Source: Intoshia linei
Taxonomy: Eukaryota > Orthonectida > Rhopaluridae
NCBI GenBank assembly: GCA_001642005.1
Contig: LWCA01000137.1
Span: forward strand, 1-48,484
DNA: 48,484 nt
Direction of reading: 5' to 3'
A program made the position numbers and the translations under genes. The notes under the pieces were generated by a model, which worked only from the letters and a program-made list of their open reading frames with translations, was not told the DNA's origin and did no database searches. Shown here in pieces: positions 46,478-48,484 of this stretch; the stretch's first letter is position 1, and each line of letters starts with the position of its first letter.

Positions 46478-46662
46478 CAGTAATACCTCGCTTAACGAAC
46501 TCCCGCGTTAACAAACAAATTAAAAAACACCAAAAAATAAAAAAATGGGCGAAAATTAGCTATATTTACCCTTCAAATATACCAAAACGAATGGAGAATA
46601 ATACTCCCGCTTAACAAACAAGATCTTGGAACGAATTAGTTCGTTATAGTGAAATATTACTG
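46478..46662. mobile_element. pogo/Tigger-like MITE, 185 bp
   Basis: Inverted ends CAGTAATACCTCGCTTAACG and, inward from the right, CAGTAATATTTCACTATAAC are flanked by TA on both sides. ACCTCGCTTAACGAAC is typical of pogo/Tigger termini. Subterminal CGCGTTAACAAACAA and CGCTTAACAAACAA occur as direct repeats. No ORF. Confidence 0.75.
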
Positions 46663-46959
46663 TACTATCAACTTTTTTGAAGATTTTAAAAATTTCTGTA
46701 ATTTTTAAAAAAATATTTTCTGTTCTGGAGGATTTTTGGAATACATTGTAGTTATTATTCCAGTTAATTTTATAAGATTTTATCATTAAATCCCCATTTC
46801 CTGGTTGTATAAATGGTTAAGCATAAATCACACTTTTATCTTCGAAAGAAGATTGAATTTGTTATAATTGTTAAGTAGACCAGACATATACATGTACATG
46901 TAAAATTGTGACATTTCTACAGTAAACATTCAAACTTTTAGTTTTTTATTAATCTAAAT

Positions 46960-47560
46960 GTTTAAATTATTCTTCAAGGTCAAAACACCAAATTACTTTT
47001 TTTTTAGAAAAAATTAAAAAAATTCTAATGATTTATTTATACATAATAAATTTATATAATGAATAATTCGTGAAGTAGAATTAAAAAACCCTATTTCTAA
47101 TACAGTTTTTCGCGGGTGATGTTTATATTAAAGTTTCATTTTCCGAAATTGAGTCTTTCAGGGTTAAACACACAATTTGTTTTGTTTTTTTTTAAAATCA
47201 AACATGTCCTAGAACTTGAAAAATATACATTCTGATACAGATTTACATTATCACACATTTCAATTTCAAAAAGGTCAAAATTTAGGATCAATATGACTAA
47301 AGAAATGGATTTCTAAATTACTTTCCAATCGATCGCCTCCAATCTCGGTCTTGTTTTACATTAACATCATTTTAAACTATATTCGAAGATAAAATTGTTT
47401 AACTTATACATTTACTTATATAAAATTAATATTATCGTTTTTTTTTAATTTTGTCTAGTAGTTTGGTTTTAGAGAAGTTTTATGGTAAATTTCCGGTCAA
47501 CGGTGAAAAAAATGTGGTAAATGTTGATTAAAACGTAGCACATAACAGTCAACCTAGTGT
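46960..47560 (+). repeat. Family A copy, plus orientation, with tail motif
   Basis: Modules AAGGTCAAAACACCAAATTA and CAGGGTTAAACACACAATTT are followed near 47530-47560 by the tail motif GTAGCACATAACAGTCAACC shared with 22180 (inverted) and 18740. Confidence 0.45.
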
Positions 47561-48040
47561 TTAATAAATTGTAAAGAATTAATCATAATTATTAGTATGG
47601 TTACATATGACACAAATCAAATATGTTTGCAAATGTTGTAAAAATGCAGATTATCACAATAATCTAGGACCTAGATTCTAGGTCAAAAATTTTGACAAAA
47701 TTTGTTAGTTACTTTAAAATGAAACAAAAATTCCTAGTGGAGAATAAAAGCAACTGTGTTTTCATAGTTTTAAATTGTATTGGAATAATTTTAATTTATA
47801 CTATTTTAAGAAGAAAATTAAAAAATCTTTCAATAGTACTTATTTAAAAATTAAAAAAATGGTATTATTTTATTTAATAAATGAGAGGGGACATAAAATA
47901 TATTTATTTAATTGCGCATTTTTAGAATTGTTATTTTTCGGTAAAATCGGAAAATTTTTTTAATATTTATGGTCAAAAAAAGATCAAAAATAGTAATAAA
48001 AATAAAAAGAATAATAAAGCAAGATTTAATCAAAATCCTA

Positions 48041-48068
48041 TCGGTGACGTGCATGCGTTTGTCACCGA
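48041..48068. repeat. 8-bp perfect hairpin with 12-nt loop
   Basis: TCGGTGAC and GTCACCGA enclose GTGCATGCGTTT. It is a GC-rich stem in an extremely AT-rich stretch, so it stands out. No known RNA element is recognised. Confidence 0.4.
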
Positions 48069-48079
48069 CAAAGGTATAC

Positions 48080-48484
48080 AAGAAGCAATAACCAAATATA
48101 AAATTAAATTAAAAACTCAAAAATCAAAAAAACTCAAAAGTATTCTAAAAAATAAACAAAATTTTTAAATAAATGCTAATTAATTAAGTTATACAATACA
48201 ATATAAAATACAAGCAAAAAATAATAAAATAAAACAAAATAAAATAAAATGGTATACAATATAATAAATAAATAAAGGTATGCAAAATTAAATAAAAAAG
48301 TATATAATATAATAAATAATTAGAATAGTATATAAATCCATAATTTAAAATAATTTATCAGTAGTATAAAAATAATCTCAACTTCAAGAGTCAATGAATT
48401 TCGAAAATATCGATAGGTATAACATCAATGTTATTTTTAGTTTGAAATGTTATAATTTCATTATTTAGAACTGAAACAACGAAA
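48080..48484. repeat. Low-complexity AAATAAAA-type sequence at window end
   Basis: Irregular runs of AAATA and AATAA units with interspersed GGTATACAA or GGTATGCAA. No gene is seen. Confidence 0.5.

Noticed and set aside
1-48484. tRNA, 5S rRNA, U2, U5 or U6 genes
   Set aside because: I looked for their conserved cores (GGTTCGAATC-type B boxes, U6 ACACGCAAATTC and others) and found none.
1-48484. CRISPR array or bacterial operon structure
   Set aside because: No regularly spaced repeats with unique spacers, and all genes are split by spliceosomal introns.

Overview
This window is nuclear DNA from a ciliated animal with a very AT-rich genome. Every recognisable gene is split by spliceosomal introns, most of them only 36-60 nt. 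The recognisable proteins are eukaryotic: mitochondrial 2-oxoglutarate dehydrogenase E1, bystin, DNAJB13 (axonemal), IFT56/TTC26 (intraflagellar transport) and a MEF2-type MADS-box factor. MEF2 with its MEF2 domain, together with motile-cilium genes, points to a metazoan. The small introns and dense DNA-transposon debris would suit a reduced, small-genome animal (for example an orthonectid, dicyemid or flatworm-like lineage), but I cannot name the species from the sequence.

Layout. 1-1980: no gene recognised; probably the inside of a long OGDH intron. 1981-4410 (-): OGDH, first ~778 codons; the C-terminal quarter lies outside the window. 5934-7935 (+): bystin, 11 exons, complete. 7936-11500: repeats and one doubtful membrane-protein exon. 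11504-21479 (-): an unidentified gene of about 17 phase-consistent exons (~690 aa), interrupted by transposons. On the + strand, a divergent U1 snRNA lies inside one of its introns (17038-17190) and a canonical U1 snRNA starts just upstream of it (21790-21943). 22146-24000: TIR elements. 24349-26559 (+): DNAJB13, 7 exons. 27007-34651 (+): IFT56, 16 exons. 34781-35972 (-): MEF2, 3 exons, tail to tail with IFT56. 36000-48484: mainly hAT, pogo/Tc1-type and unclassified repeats, with one 108-codon ORF interrupted by a hAT remnant.

How it fits together. DNAJB13 and IFT56 form a head-to-tail pair of ciliary genes 447 bp apart. Most introns longer than ~400 nt in recognised genes contain recognisable repeats, while repeat-free introns are mostly about 40 nt, so intron growth here seems driven by transposon insertion. 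The most striking signal concerns splicing. Of 36 introns placed by protein conservation, only one has G at donor position +5 (GTACGG) and none reads GTAAGT; GTAATT is common. One of the two U1 genes has a matching change in its 5' end (ACTTACCTG to AATTACCTA), which would pair with AG|GTAATT, while its stem-loops have compensatory changes.
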